From Roseiarcus sp963835215 (GTDB lineage Bacteria > Pseudomonadota > Alphaproteobacteria > Rhizobiales > Beijerinckiaceae): DNA of 64,000 nucleotides. Both the position numbers and the translations under genes were made by a program. Shown here piece by piece: positions 1-9,615 of this stretch. The stretch is taken from positions 1,054,001 through 1,118,000 of the forward strand of contig CAWIES010000002.1 in NCBI GenBank assembly GCA_963835215.1. The letters run 5' to 3'. Each line of letters begins with the position of its first letter. Position 1 is the stretch's first letter. The notes under the pieces are model-generated. The model searched no databases and had not been told where the DNA came from. It saw nothing but the letters and a program-made list of their open reading frames with translations.

Positions 1-354
1 GCGCTCCGTTATGCCCCGCAGCGTGCCGAAAATCTCTTCGTCCTCTCCGTGGAGGAAGATCGCGAGATCGAGACGGCGCTCCAGCAATTTGCGACGCAGC
101 CCATCGAGCACGGACAGAAAAACCGAGTTGATCAGCGCGCCTTGCGAGCCCGTTGGCACGATCACGCCGACGAGGTCGGTCTGCCCCCGCCGCAGACTGC
201 GCCCCGATTGATTGGGGGAGTAGCCCAGTTTCGCGGCGGCCTCGAGAACGCGCTGACGCGTGAGCGAGTTGACGTCGGCCTTGCCGTTGAGCGCGCGCGA
301 CACCGTCCCGATCGAGATGTCGAGATGGCGAGCGAGTTCGCGAATTCCGATCAC
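1..354 (-). CDS. LacI-family transcriptional regulator, N-terminal part (cut by window edge)
   Basis: About 118 residues are visible; the gene runs off the start of the window. The first ~50 residues form a LacI helix-turn-helix: IRELARHLDISIGTVSRALN, then a hinge region with LGYSPNQSGRSLRRG, then the start of the periplasmic-binding-protein-like sensor domain (DLVGVIVPTG). The start is GTG at 354, because an in-frame TAG lies four codons upstream. LacI proteins bind DNA as dimers and release it on binding a sugar. The gene is divergent from a sugar-oxidoreductase operon, and a perfect 14-bp palindrome lies between them, so local repression of that operon is likely. The inducer is unknown. 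Confidence 0.9.
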   Translation of the reverse strand, partial: MIGIRELARHLDISIGTVSRALNGKADVNSLTRQRVLEAAAKLGYSPNQSGRSLRRGQTDLVGVIVPTGSQGALINSVFLSVLDGLRRKLLERRLDLAIFLHGEDEEIFGTLRGITER

Positions 355-420
355 GGACGACCCCTATGCGGCGACCCCGCATTGCTGCATGCGGCTTGTC
401 ATACAGACGACTCGCCTCGC

Positions 421-449
421 TTGACAGGGGACGGCGTCAAGCGTATCGT
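421..449 (+). promoter_or_regulatory. Putative sigma-70 promoter of the first sugar operon
   Basis: A perfect -35 box TTGACA (421-426) is followed after 17 bases by TATCGT (444-449), which matches four of six bases of TATAAT. The LacI-type palindrome starts one base later. A second inverted pair, CTTGAC (420-425) and GTCAAG (436-441), overlaps the -35 element. Assigned by inspection only. Confidence 0.5.
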
Positions 450-463
450 CGTAAACGTTTACG
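450..463. promoter_or_regulatory. LacI-family operator palindrome
   Basis: CGTAAACGTTTACG is a perfect 14-bp palindrome with the central CG and AT-rich half sites typical of LacI/PurR/CcpA-class operators. It sits directly downstream of the putative -10 box and 55 bp before the ATG at 519. A bound repressor would block transcription initiation there. The divergent LacI gene starting at 354 is the obvious partner. Confidence 0.7.
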
Positions 464-518
464 GTCGATACGATCCGCTTGCAACAGCAAAGCGGCGGCG
501 CCGGGCGGGAGGAAGTCT

Positions 519-1544
519 ATGCGGTCGCGGGCCGTCATTGCCGGATGTGGGGCTATGAGCCGCGCTTGGCTCGAAGCCGCCGCGAAAATTGACGATCTTG
601 AAATCGTCGGCCTTGCCGATCTCGACATCAGCCGGGCGAAGAGCCGCGCCGCCGAGTTCGGGCTGCACGAGGCGAGTGTGGCCGAGCGGATCGACACGCT
701 GCTCGCGAAGCTTGAACCCGACATTCTGTTCGACATCGTCGTGCCTTCGGCGCGTCATGGGGTCGTTTCCGCCGGACTTGCGGCGGGATGCCACGTCCTC
801 AGCGAAAAGCCGATGGCCGAGACGCTCCACGAGGCGCGCGATCTCGTCGCGCGGGCGGATGCGGCCAAACGCTTGCACGCCGTCGTACAAAATCGGCGCT
901 ATCTGGCGAGCGTTCGCCGCATCGCGCGCGTACTTGGCGCTGGGTCGATCGGCGAGATCAGCAGCGTCCATGCGGACTTCTTTCTCGCTCCCCATTTCGG
1001 CGGCTTCCGTGAAGACATGGATCACGTGCTGTTGCTCGACATGGCGATCCACGGCTTCGATGCGATGCGCTGCATGACTGGCCTTGCCGCCAGCGGCGTC
1101 TATTGCCGGGAATGGAATCCGCGCCACTCCTGGTATCGCCACGGCTCGTCGGCGACGGCGATCTTCGATCTTCGGGACGGCGCGGTGTTCACCTATCGCG
1201 GCAGTTGGTGCGCTCTAGGGCTGGGCACGAGCTGGGAATGCGCCTGGCGCATCGTTGGCTCAAAAGGCTCTCTCACCTGGGACGGCGGCGAGGCGATCGC
1301 CATCGAGGTCGGCGGCGGCAGGCGCAATGGGTTGTTCGAAGATGTCGTCAGCCTCGCTGCGCCTGCGCTGAACCCCGCCGACCGGATCGGCGGCCATCTC
1401 GGCGTCCTCAAGGATTTCGTCGCCGCCATTCACGGGGGAACCGAGCCTGAGACCGTTGGCCGGGACAACATTCGTAGCCTGGCGATGGCGCTCGGCGCGA
1501 TTGAGAGCGCGCAAGCCGGCCGACGCGTCGACATCGTCATCTAG
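519..1544 (+). CDS. Gfo/Idh/MocA-family sugar dehydrogenase (1)
   Basis: A 341-residue cytoplasmic NAD(P)-dependent oxidoreductase. The N-terminal Rossmann fold has the nucleotide loop GCGAMS (residues 9-14). The family EKP motif follows at 96-98 (SEKPMAET). The C-terminal alpha/beta domain carries DMAIHGFD (about 174-181), whose His is the usual catalytic residue. The ATG at 519 is preceded by GGAGGAA; a longer frame opens upstream but would run through the promoter and operator. It is the first gene of an operon with TIM-barrel enzymes and an ABC importer. Such enzymes oxidise a sugar or inositol hydroxyl to a ketone; the substrate cannot be read from sequence. Confidence 0.88.
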   Translation: MRSRAVIAGCGAMSRAWLEAAAKIDDLEIVGLADLDISRAKSRAAEFGLHEASVAERIDTLLAKLEPDILFDIVVPSARHGVVSAGLAAGCHVLSEKPMAETLHEARDLVARADAAKRLHAVVQNRRYLASVRRIARVLGAGSIGEISSVHADFFLAPHFGGFREDMDHVLLLDMAIHGFDAMRCMTGLAASGVYCREWNPRHSWYRHGSSATAIFDLRDGAVFTYRGSWCALGLGTSWECAWRIVGSKGSLTWDGGEAIAIEVGGGRRNGLFEDVVSLAAPALNPADRIGGHLGVLKDFVAAIHGGTEPETVGRDNIRSLAMALGAIESAQAGRRVDIVI

Positions 1545-1552
1545 AAACGTTT
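1545..1552. promoter_or_regulatory. Second LacI-type half-matched operator
   Basis: AAACGTTT (1545-1552) repeats the core of the upstream perfect operator and lies just after the stop of the first dehydrogenase gene, 67 bp before the next start codon. Only the 8-bp core is palindromic. It could be an auxiliary operator allowing DNA looping, or chance. Confidence 0.4.
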
Positions 1553-1619
1553 TCGAGCCACGTTGATATCGGGTCGCGCGAAGACAACGCGACAAAACAA
1601 AAGACCAAAGTGAGACGCC

Positions 1620-2519
1620 ATGAGAAACCTCAAAGACATCCGCATCGGCACGATGGTTCGCGCCGGGCTCGACAACCCGGGCGCCTATGTGCGCGAGCTC
1701 ATCAAGCACGGGTTCGAGAGCATTGAGCCGTTCTTCTGGCAGACGATGGACAAGGATCTGCCGCGCCTCGCCGACGAACTCAAGGAGGCGATCGGCGACG
1801 CCGACGTGACGATGGACACGCTCGGCATGTTCGGCAATCCGCTGGAGGATGGCGACCTCGATCGCCGTACGCTTGCGGGATGGCAAGCCCTGATCGACAA
1901 CGCCCATCGCTTCGGCGCCACGACCGTCTCCGGCTTCACCGGGCGCGTGCGCGGCCAGCCGATTGAGGCGAGCCTGCCGCGGTTCAAGGCGGTGTGGGGC
2001 GAATTGGCGCGCCGCGCCGCCGACAAGGGCGTGCGTCTGGCGTTCGAGAATTGCGCCATGGACGGCAATTGGGCGAGCGGCGACTGGAACATCGCCCACA
2101 ATCCCGACGCATGGGAATTGATGTTCGACGCGCTCCCCAACGACAATCTCGGATTGGAGTGGGAGCCCTGCCACCAGCTCGTCTATCTCATCGATCCGAT
2201 CCCGCAGATCCGCAAATGGGCGTCGAAGTTTTTTCATGTGCACGGCAAGGACGCGACGGTGCGCTGGGACGTCGTTCGCGAGCACGGCGTGTTTGGGAAG
2301 TATCCGTTCGTTCAGATGCGCTCGCCGGGCTTTGGCGACTCCGACTGGACGCGGGTCATCAGCGAGCTGCGCCTGGCCGGCTACAAGGGCTCGATCGACA
2401 TCGAGGGTTGGCACGATCCGGTCTATCGCGAGGAGCTCGAGATGACCGGCCAGGTTCACGCGCTCAACCATCTCAAGACTTGTCGCGGCGGCGCGGAATT
2501 CATTCCCAACCCGCCATAA
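1620..2519 (+). CDS. Sugar phosphate isomerase/epimerase-like TIM-barrel enzyme (1)
   Basis: A 299-residue protein of the xylose-isomerase-like TIM-barrel superfamily (AP endonuclease 2 fold). Likely metal ligands are spaced as in the family: FENCAM (Glu 143), LEWEPCH (about 180-185), FHVHGKD (His 206/208) and DIEGWHD (Glu 262). Members include inosose dehydratase, tagatose epimerase and the TIM-barrel lyases of levoglucosan and 3-keto-glycoside breakdown. It lies 75 bp after a Gfo/Idh/MocA gene and before an ABC importer, so it probably acts on the keto-sugar made by the dehydrogenase (inference). The exact reaction is unknown. Confidence 0.85.
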   Translation: MRNLKDIRIGTMVRAGLDNPGAYVRELIKHGFESIEPFFWQTMDKDLPRLADELKEAIGDADVTMDTLGMFGNPLEDGDLDRRTLAGWQALIDNAHRFGATTVSGFTGRVRGQPIEASLPRFKAVWGELARRAADKGVRLAFENCAMDGNWASGDWNIAHNPDAWELMFDALPNDNLGLEWEPCHQLVYLIDPIPQIRKWASKFFHVHGKDATVRWDVVREHGVFGKYPFVQMRSPGFGDSDWTRVISELRLAGYKGSIDIEGWHDPVYREELEMTGQVHALNHLKTCRGGAEFIPNPP

Positions 2520-2619
2520 CAACGCCGCCGGCGGCGGTCGCCGGACAATAACGCCCGCCGCATCGCGCGGTAAGGCGACGACCGGCGCAAGCCGAAAAAC
2601 AACGATGGGAGGAATTCAC

Positions 2620-3630
2620 ATGAAGCCTGCTTTGAATTCTGGACTACGCGGGTCGGTCGCTCTGGCTCTCGCGCTGACCGCGGTGATTGGCGCGGTCGGC
2701 GGCGCGGACGCGGCGGCGCTGCGCGACAAATGGTGCAGCAAGGTTCATCTGCGGTTCTTCGTCGGCGGCGCCGAAGGCGACGCCTTTGGCACGATCGTTT
2801 ACAATGGTGCGCGGCAGGCCGCGGCGGACACTGGCGCTCAGGTCGATTACGTCTTCTCGGGCTGGGCCAACGAAAAGATGACGCAGCAGCTCCGCGAGGC
2901 GGTCGCCGCGCATCCGGACGGCATCGCGATGATGGGCCATCCCGGCGAGGCGGCGATCTTGCCGCTCGCCGAGGAGGCCGCCAAGAACGGCATCAAGATG
3001 ATGTACCAGAACGTGCCGGTGCCGGCGGCGGTCGATAAGGTCGGCGGCGGCTATATCGGCGCGCAGCAGGAGCCGCAGGGCCACGCGCTCGGCGTCGAGA
3101 TCGTACGCCGGTTCGGCCTGAAGAAGGGCGACGTGGCGATCGTACTGGGCGGCTTCGACGATTCGATTCGCGCCGCGCGCGAGCTGGGTACGGCGACGGC
3201 AATGGAGGAGGCGGGCGTCACGGTCGTCAAGCTAAACTCTCCGCCGGAATGGGCGACCGACCCCAATCTCGCGATCCCCGTGATCACCGCGACGTTGCAA
3301 GCCAATCCGACCGCCAAGGCGATCGTCTATCCCGGCGGTCAGGAGCTCGGCAACGCCGCCGCCTACATGAAGGCGGCCGGCAAGAAGCCGGGTGAAATCA
3401 TCAACATCGGCTTCGACACGAGCCCGCAGATCGTTGAGGCCTTCAAAAGCGGCTGGGTGCAACTGACGGCCGACCAGCAACCCTTCCAGCAGGGCTATTT
3501 GCCGATCCTCAGCCTGTGTGAGCAGATCGTCTACGGCCTCGCGCCGATCAACGTCGACACCGGCGCAGGTTTCGTGACGGTCGACAACTACAAGGCCGTC
3601 TCGGACCTCGCGAGCGAAGGCCTGCGCTGA
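2620..3630 (+). CDS. Sugar ABC transporter substrate-binding protein (CUT2/FrcB-like)
   Basis: A 336-residue periplasmic binding protein. The start at 2620 has a GGGAGGAAT ribosome site; an in-frame ATG at 2605 overlaps that site and is less likely. A Sec signal peptide covers about residues 1-32 (hydrophobic core VALALALTAVIGAVGG, cleavage after an Ala-rich stretch). The mature part is a Peripla_BP_4 fold, as in ribose, fructose and inositol binders. It is followed by a single-domain ATPase and a CUT2 permease, forming an FrcBCA-like importer. Ligand not determinable; context suggests the sugar or glycoside processed by the adjacent dehydrogenases. Confidence 0.88.
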   Translation: MKPALNSGLRGSVALALALTAVIGAVGGADAAALRDKWCSKVHLRFFVGGAEGDAFGTIVYNGARQAAADTGAQVDYVFSGWANEKMTQQLREAVAAHPDGIAMMGHPGEAAILPLAEEAAKNGIKMMYQNVPVPAAVDKVGGGYIGAQQEPQGHALGVEIVRRFGLKKGDVAIVLGGFDDSIRAARELGTATAMEEAGVTVVKLNSPPEWATDPNLAIPVITATLQANPTAKAIVYPGGQELGNAAAYMKAAGKKPGEIINIGFDTSPQIVEAFKSGWVQLTADQQPFQQGYLPILSLCEQIVYGLAPINVDTGAGFVTVDNYKAVSDLASEGLR

Positions 3631-3698
3631 CGCGCGAACGATGATCGGCCCGGCGCCTCGAACGCGCCGGGCCTCAATGACAAAAAGGGAGGAGCGAC

Positions 3699-4492
<794 letters not shown>

Positions 4493-4496
<4 letters not shown>

Positions 4497-5517
4497 GCGC
4501 CTCTCTGGACCCGGTCGACGCGCACCGGAGCGCGCGCGTCGTTCGCCCGCCCGATGGCGCTGTGCGGCGCTTCCTCTCCGCCAACCGGGCGGCGGTCGGC
4601 ACCTTTGCTGTCTTCGTCGTGATGATGGCGGTCTTCATGGCCGCCAGTCCGATCGTGTTCCTGCACTGGCCGATCTACAACTCGGTGCTGGTGACGCTGC
4701 CGGTCGCGCTCTGCCTCGTCGTGCCGCTGGTGTTCGTCGTCACGGTCGGCGAGATCGACCTTTCGTTTCCCGCGACGATGGGATTCTCCGCCTGGATTTT
4801 CGCGCTTTTGGTGCACACCGGATACAGCCCGTTTCTCGCCATCCTCGGCGCGCTGGCGACCGGCATGGCGCTGGGCGCTGGCGTCGGCGCGCTGGTGGTG
4901 GTGGCTGGCCTGTCCTCGCTGATCGCGACGCTCGGCATGAATTTCATGCTGCGCGGCTTGATCATGATCATTACCCAGGGCAAATCGATCGCGCTGCTCG
5001 ATCTGCAGGGCACGACGCGCGGGATCGCTCTTCTCGGGCGAGTTCCTCGGCTTTCCCGTGCAGATCTTCTGGGCGCTCGGTTTCGTCGCCTTCGCGGGCC
5101 TCCTCTTCAACCGCCATCGCTTTGGCGCGCGGGTTTGCGCGGTCGGCGACAATCCCGACAGCGCCGGGCAGATGGGCGTCAACGTCAATCGCATCCGCAT
5201 CGCCACCTTTGTCTTCATGGGCCTGGGCGCGGCGTCTCGCGGGCGTCTTCACCACAATGGTCAATTTCACCTGGTGGCCGACCACGGGCGATGGCTATCT
5301 CCTGCCGGCGATTGCCTCGGTGTTCGTCGGCGGCACGCCCACCTGGGGCGGCGTCGGCACGATCGCCGGGGGGGCGATCGGCGCACTGATCGTGTCGTTC
5401 ATCCAGAGCGGCATCGTCGCCGCCGGCCTCAGCGGTTTCTACGTGCAATTTTTCAACGGATTGATCATCATCCTGGCCTTACTCGGGCATCGCTGGAATC
5501 AGAAGCGATACCGTTGA
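4493..5517 (+). pseudogene. Sugar ABC transporter permease (CUT2), split by two +1 frameshifts
   Basis: The inner-membrane subunit of the FrcBCA-like importer. The ATG overlaps the ATPase stop by 4 bp. Frame 2 gives the N-terminal hydrophobic segments and the CUT2 signature VVTVGEIDLSF, up to about 5030. The family sequence then resumes one base later (GEFLGFPVQIFWALG), and shifts again at about 5235, where an extra T separates GLGAA from LAGVFTTMVNF. The rest (FVGGTPTWGGVGTI, GFYVQFFNGLIII) is intact to the stop. Removing the two bases restores about 340 residues, the normal length. Absence of other damage favours sequencing error over a dead gene. Confidence 0.8.
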
Positions 5518-5563
5518 AGGCGCGCGCGGGGTAACCCGCGGCGGCAAACAGGAGGGGACGGTT

Positions 5564-6622
5564 ATGGCAGGCTTGGTGAAGGGTCCGGCGATTTTTCTGG
5601 CGCAGTTCGCCGGCGACGCGGCCCCGTTCAACTCCTTTGCGTCGATCTGCCGCTGGGCGGCCTCGCTCGGCTACAAGGGCGTGCAGATTCCAAGCTGGGA
5701 TGGGCGGCTGTTCGACCTCGCCAAGGCGGCCGAGTCGCAGACCTATTGCGACGAGATCACCGGCGTCGCCGCCGAGAACGGCCTCGCGATCACCGAGCTC
5801 TCGACGCATCTGCAGGGCCAGCTCGTCGCCGTCAATCCCGCCTATGACGAGGCGTTCGACGCCTTCGCGCCACCCGCGACCCACGGCAAGCCGGCCGAGC
5901 GGCAGAAATGGGCGGTCGGACAGATGCTGGCGGCCGCCGCAGCCTCGCGCCGTCTCGGCCTCAAGGCGCACGCGACCTTCTCGGGCGCGCTCGCCTGGCC
6001 ATTCGTCTATCCCTGGCCGCAGCGCGCGCAAGGTCTGATCGAGACCGCCTTCGCCGAACTGGCGCGGCGCTGGACGCCGATCCTCAATGCGTTTGACGAG
6101 GCCGGCGTCGATGTCGCCTACGAGCTGCACCCCGGCGAAGACCTGTTCGACGGCGCGACCTTCGAGCGTTTCCTCGACGCGGTGAAGGGCCACAAACGCT
6201 GCAACATTCTCTACGACCCGTCCCATTTCGTGCTGCAACAGCTCGACTATCTCGCCTTCATCGATATTTACCACGAGCGGATCAAGGCGTTTCACGCCAA
6301 GGACGCCGAGTTCAACCCGACCGGGCGCCAGGGCGTCTATTCGGGTTACGCGCCGTGGATCGAGCGCGCCGGCCGCTTCCGCTCGCTCGGCGACGGGCAG
6401 GTCGACTTCGGCGGCATCTTTTCCAAGCTCGCCCAATACAACTTTTCCTCGTGGGCGGTGCTGGAGTGGGAGTGCTGCATCAAGCACCCTGAGGATGGCG
6501 CGCGCGAGGGCGCCGAATTCATCAAGCGCCACATGATCCGCGTCACCGAAAAGGCGTTCGACGATTTCGCCGGCGGCGGGGTCGACGAGGCGCGCGTGCG
6601 CCGCTCGCTCGGCCTGCGCTGA
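5564..6622 (+). CDS. Sugar phosphate isomerase/epimerase-like TIM-barrel enzyme (2)
   Basis: A 352-residue TIM-barrel protein of the xylose-isomerase-like superfamily, only distantly similar to the first one in this operon. Metal-binding residues are placed as expected: YELHPGED (Glu 187), LYDPSHF (Asp 218), FHAKDAE (His 244) and LEWECC (Glu 301). An AGGAGG ribosome site precedes the ATG, and the next dehydrogenase gene follows after 14 bp, so the two are translated together. Two TIM-barrel enzymes beside Gfo/Idh/MocA dehydrogenases recall levoglucosan and 3-keto-glycoside pathways, where such proteins act as eliminases or hydratases. This assignment is inference. Confidence 0.86.
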   Translation: MAGLVKGPAIFLAQFAGDAAPFNSFASICRWAASLGYKGVQIPSWDGRLFDLAKAAESQTYCDEITGVAAENGLAITELSTHLQGQLVAVNPAYDEAFDAFAPPATHGKPAERQKWAVGQMLAAAAASRRLGLKAHATFSGALAWPFVYPWPQRAQGLIETAFAELARRWTPILNAFDEAGVDVAYELHPGEDLFDGATFERFLDAVKGHKRCNILYDPSHFVLQQLDYLAFIDIYHERIKAFHAKDAEFNPTGRQGVYSGYAPWIERAGRFRSLGDGQVDFGGIFSKLAQYNFSSWAVLEWECCIKHPEDGAREGAEFIKRHMIRVTEKAFDDFAGGGVDEARVRRSLGLR

Positions 6623-6636
6623 GGGAGGAAGAAGAT

Positions 6637-7818
6637 ATGGCAATCGAAGGACGAAGTGACGCCAAGCGTGGCGGGCGGGTTCGGCTCGGTATGGTCGGGG
6701 GCGGCGAGGGCGCGTTCATCGGCGCGGTGCATCGACTGGCGGCGCGGATGGACGATCACTATGAGTTCGTCGCTGGCGCGCTGTCCTCGACGCCGGAACG
6801 CGCACGCCGCTCGGGCGAAGCGCTCGACCTCGATCCTAAGCGCGTCTACGACGATTTCGAAGCGATGGCCAAGGGCGAGGCCGCGCGGCCCGACGGCATC
6901 GAAGCGGTCGCGATCGTCACGCCCAACCACATGCACGCCGGGCCGATCCTCGCCTTCCTCGCCGCTGGCGTCCATGTGATCTGCGACAAGCCGCTGACGA
7001 CTTCGCTGGCCGAAGCGCGCCGGATCAAGGCGGCGGTGGCGAAATCCGACCGCATCTTCGCGCTGACCCACAACTACACCGGCTATCCGCTGGTGCGGCA
7101 GGCGCGCGAGATGGTCGCTGCGGGTGAGATCGGCGACATTCGCCTCGTGCAGGTCGAGTATCCGCAAGAGTGGCTTACCGAGGCGGCCGAGAAGCAGGGC
7201 AGCAAGCAGGCGGCGTGGCGCGTCGACCCGGCGCAGGCCGGCGCCGGCGGCGCGCTCGGCGACATCGGCACGCACGCCTATAATCTCGCCGACTATGTCT
7301 GCGGCGTTGATCTCGTCGAAGTGGCCGCGGAGCTCAGCGCCTTTGGCGACGGCCGGCAGCTTGACGACAACGCCCAGGTCCTGCTGCGTTACGCCAACGG
7401 CGCCCGCGGCGCGCTGTGGGTGAGCCAGGTCGCGCCCGGCCACGAGAACGGCCTGCGGCTCGGCGTCTACGGAACCAAAGGCTCGCTGCGGTGGGGGCAG
7501 GAGAACCCCAATGTTCTCATGTATTCTCGGCTTGGCGAGCCCCCGCGCATTCTGACCCGCGGCGGGCCCGGCGTCGGCGCTGCGGCGGCGCGCATGACGC
7601 GCGTTCCGCCCGGTCATCCGGAGGGCTATCTCGAAGGCTTCGCCAACATCTATTCCGAAGTTGCGCTCGCCATCAAAGCGGCGCGCGACGGCAAAAAGCC
7701 GCCGACGGGCGTGCATTTCCCCGGCATCGACGACGGTTTCAAGGGTCTCGCCTTCATCGAAGCGGCGGTCGAATCGTCCAAGGCCAACGCCAAGTGGACG
7801 AAGCTGGCGAAGGCGTGA
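6637..7818 (+). CDS. Gfo/Idh/MocA-family sugar dehydrogenase (2)
   Basis: A 393-residue NAD(P)-dependent oxidoreductase. The Rossmann loop is GMVGGGEGAFIG (residues ~17-28), followed by CDKPLTTS (EKP-type motif with Asp in place of Glu) and DIGTHAYNLADYVCG, which contains the presumed catalytic His. The length and the AYNLADYV stretch fit the group found beside TIM-barrel isomerases in sugar islands. It is the last gene of the plus-strand operon, 14 bp after the TIM-barrel gene, with a GAGGGAGGA ribosome site. The operon ends 22 bp before the convergent ThuA gene. Substrate unknown. Confidence 0.88.
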   Translation: MAIEGRSDAKRGGRVRLGMVGGGEGAFIGAVHRLAARMDDHYEFVAGALSSTPERARRSGEALDLDPKRVYDDFEAMAKGEAARPDGIEAVAIVTPNHMHAGPILAFLAAGVHVICDKPLTTSLAEARRIKAAVAKSDRIFALTHNYTGYPLVRQAREMVAAGEIGDIRLVQVEYPQEWLTEAAEKQGSKQAAWRVDPAQAGAGGALGDIGTHAYNLADYVCGVDLVEVAAELSAFGDGRQLDDNAQVLLRYANGARGALWVSQVAPGHENGLRLGVYGTKGSLRWGQENPNVLMYSRLGEPPRILTRGGPGVGAAAARMTRVPPGHPEGYLEGFANIYSEVALAIKAARDGKKPPTGVHFPGIDDGFKGLAFIEAAVESSKANAKWTKLAKA

Positions 7819-7840
7819 CGAATCGCGGCGGGGCGGCGCC

Positions 7841-8482
7841 TCAGCGCGCCGCCCACAGCAGGCCGCGTTCGAGAATCGTTCGCATCTCGGGAACCGCGAA
7901 CTCCGCCGTGACATGGCCGAGCGAGGAGTAGAACACGCGTCCCGCGCCGTGATGGCGCTTCCACACGACCGGCATGACGACGCCGTCGATCCAAGGCGCG
8001 TGCGTCCCGGAAAAGCGCGTGGTCGCGAGCACTTCGTTGGAGGGATCGAAGTGCATGTAATATTGCTCGGAGTGATAAGGGAAGTTTGACAACCCCTGCA
8101 TGATGGGATCGTCGGGCTTGGTGATGTCGACCTGGTAGTCGATGATCCCGCCGGGGTGCGCGACCCATTGGCCCCCGCACATGAACTGATAGTCGACGCT
8201 GTCGCGGAAGGCGTCGCACATGCCGCCGTGATAGCCAGCGAGGCCGACGCCCCCGCGCACCGCCGCGGTGAGGTTTTCGACCTCCTCCTTCTCGATCTTC
8301 GACATCGTGACGATTGGCACGATCAGGCTCATGTCGGCGATCGAGGGATCGGCGAAGGCCTCGGTCGTGTCTTCGACGTAGACTTTGAAGTCGTGCTTCT
8401 CGAGCATGCCGGCGACGACGTGCGCGCCTTTTTCCGGTTCGTGGCCGCTCCAGCCGCCCCATACGATGAGCGCTTCGCGCAT
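7841..8482 (-). CDS. ThuA-domain protein
   Basis: A 213-residue protein with the ThuA fold, a class I glutamine-amidotransferase-like domain. Typical stretches are LIVWGGWSGHEP near the N terminus, GGVGLAGYHGG in the middle and RVFYSSLGHV near the end. ThuA of Sinorhizobium takes part in trehalose use together with the Gfo/Idh/MocA protein ThuB, through 3-keto sugar intermediates. Here it is encoded 32 bp downstream of another Gfo/Idh/MocA gene on the same strand, preserving that pairing. The catalytic role of ThuA proteins is poorly defined, so a sugar-processing function is inferred from context. Confidence 0.85.
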   Translation of the reverse strand: MREALIVWGGWSGHEPEKGAHVVAGMLEKHDFKVYVEDTTEAFADPSIADMSLIVPIVTMSKIEKEEVENLTAAVRGGVGLAGYHGGMCDAFRDSVDYQFMCGGQWVAHPGGIIDYQVDITKPDDPIMQGLSNFPYHSEQYYMHFDPSNEVLATTRFSGTHAPWIDGVVMPVVWKRHHGAGRVFYSSLGHVTAEFAVPEMRTILERGLLWAAR

Positions 8483-8514
8483 CGTTCTCTCCCTTTTTTC
8501 TTGAGCTCGGCGCC

Positions 8515-9615
8515 TCAGTCGAGTTCGCCGACCGTTAAATTCGCCGGCAGCGGCGCGGGCCGCTCCGGCCGCGATGAAATCTCGACCAGCGCGCCCGAGT
8601 CGGACGAAGTCTGGAACGCCTCCATGACCTCGAGCGCGTGCAGCGCCAGCGCGCCGCTGGCGCGGTGCGGGCGGCTGGCGCGAATCGCCTGCGCCATGTC
8701 GGCAAGCCCGATGCTGCGGTAGTTGGCGTCGGCGTAAGTGTGCCGCGTCGGCAACTCGCGCCAGTCTTCGCCCGCCGCGGCGAATTCGATTTGACCGCCG
8801 AAATAATTGGGGTCCGGCACGATCAGCGTGCCCTCTTCGCCATAAATCTCGAGTGGGACATGCTTGTGTTTCGCGACATCGAAACTCATCGTGATGGAAA
8901 CCGCCGCGCCGTCGACGAAGCGCAAAAGCCCGGTCACATGGGTCGCCACTTCAACCGGCACGTGGGTTCCCTTCAGCGGCTCGCTGGTGATCAGTCGCTG
9001 CGAGCGGGTGCGCGTGGCGACGCCGAAGACGCTTTGCACTGGCCCCAGCAGGTTGACGAGATCGGTGATGTAGTAGGGGCCCATGTCCAGCATCGGGCCG
9101 CCGCCGGCGAGGTAATAGAAGCCCGGATTTGGGTGCCAGCGCTCGTGGCCCGGGCACATGAAAAAAGCCGTGCCGCCAACTGGACGACCGATCTGGCCCG
9201 CGTCGATCAGCGCCCGCGCGGTTTGGTGCGCCCCGCCGAGAAACGTATCGGGCGCCGAGCCGAGCCGCACGCCCTTCGCCGCCGCCGCCGCGACGAGGCG
9301 GCGCGCCTCGGCGACCGCGACGCCGAGCGGCTTTTCCGAATAGACGTGCTTGCCCGCCGCGATCGCCTGCAGGCCGACTTCGACATGAGCGGTCGGCACT
9401 GTGAGGTTGAGAATGATCTCGACGTTCGGGTCGGCCAGCGTCTCCGCGACCGATTGCGCGCGTAGCCCGAACTCCGCGGCCCGCGCCTCGGCGGCCGGCA
9501 TGCGCGCGTCCGAAAGCGCCACGATGTCGAGGATCGGGAACCCCTTGGCGGCGGTCAGATAGGCGGAGCTGATGTTGCCGCAACCGATGACGCCAACGCC
9601 GACGCGCTTGTTCAC
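8515..9615 (-). CDS. Gfo/Idh/MocA-family oxidoreductase (3)
   Basis: A 366-residue NAD(P)-dependent dehydrogenase. It shows GVIGCGNISSAYL (nucleotide loop), SEKPLGVAV (EKP motif) and DMGPYYITDLVNLLGP, where Tyr replaces the His found in the other two copies; this variant is common in one Gfo/Idh/MocA subgroup. The start is GTG at 9615: it overlaps the ROK gene stop as GTGA and has a GGAGGG site. A longer frame reaches 9741 but lies inside the ROK gene. It pairs with the downstream thuA-like gene, resembling the thuAB arrangement of rhizobia. Confidence 0.87.
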   Translation of the reverse strand: MNKRVGVGVIGCGNISSAYLTAAKGFPILDIVALSDARMPAAEARAAEFGLRAQSVAETLADPNVEIILNLTVPTAHVEVGLQAIAAGKHVYSEKPLGVAVAEARRLVAAAAAKGVRLGSAPDTFLGGAHQTARALIDAGQIGRPVGGTAFFMCPGHERWHPNPGFYYLAGGGPMLDMGPYYITDLVNLLGPVQSVFGVATRTRSQRLITSEPLKGTHVPVEVATHVTGLLRFVDGAAVSITMSFDVAKHKHVPLEIYGEEGTLIVPDPNYFGGQIEFAAAGEDWRELPTRHTYADANYRSIGLADMAQAIRASRPHRASGALALHALEVMEAFQTSSDSGALVEISSRPERPAPLPANLTVGELD

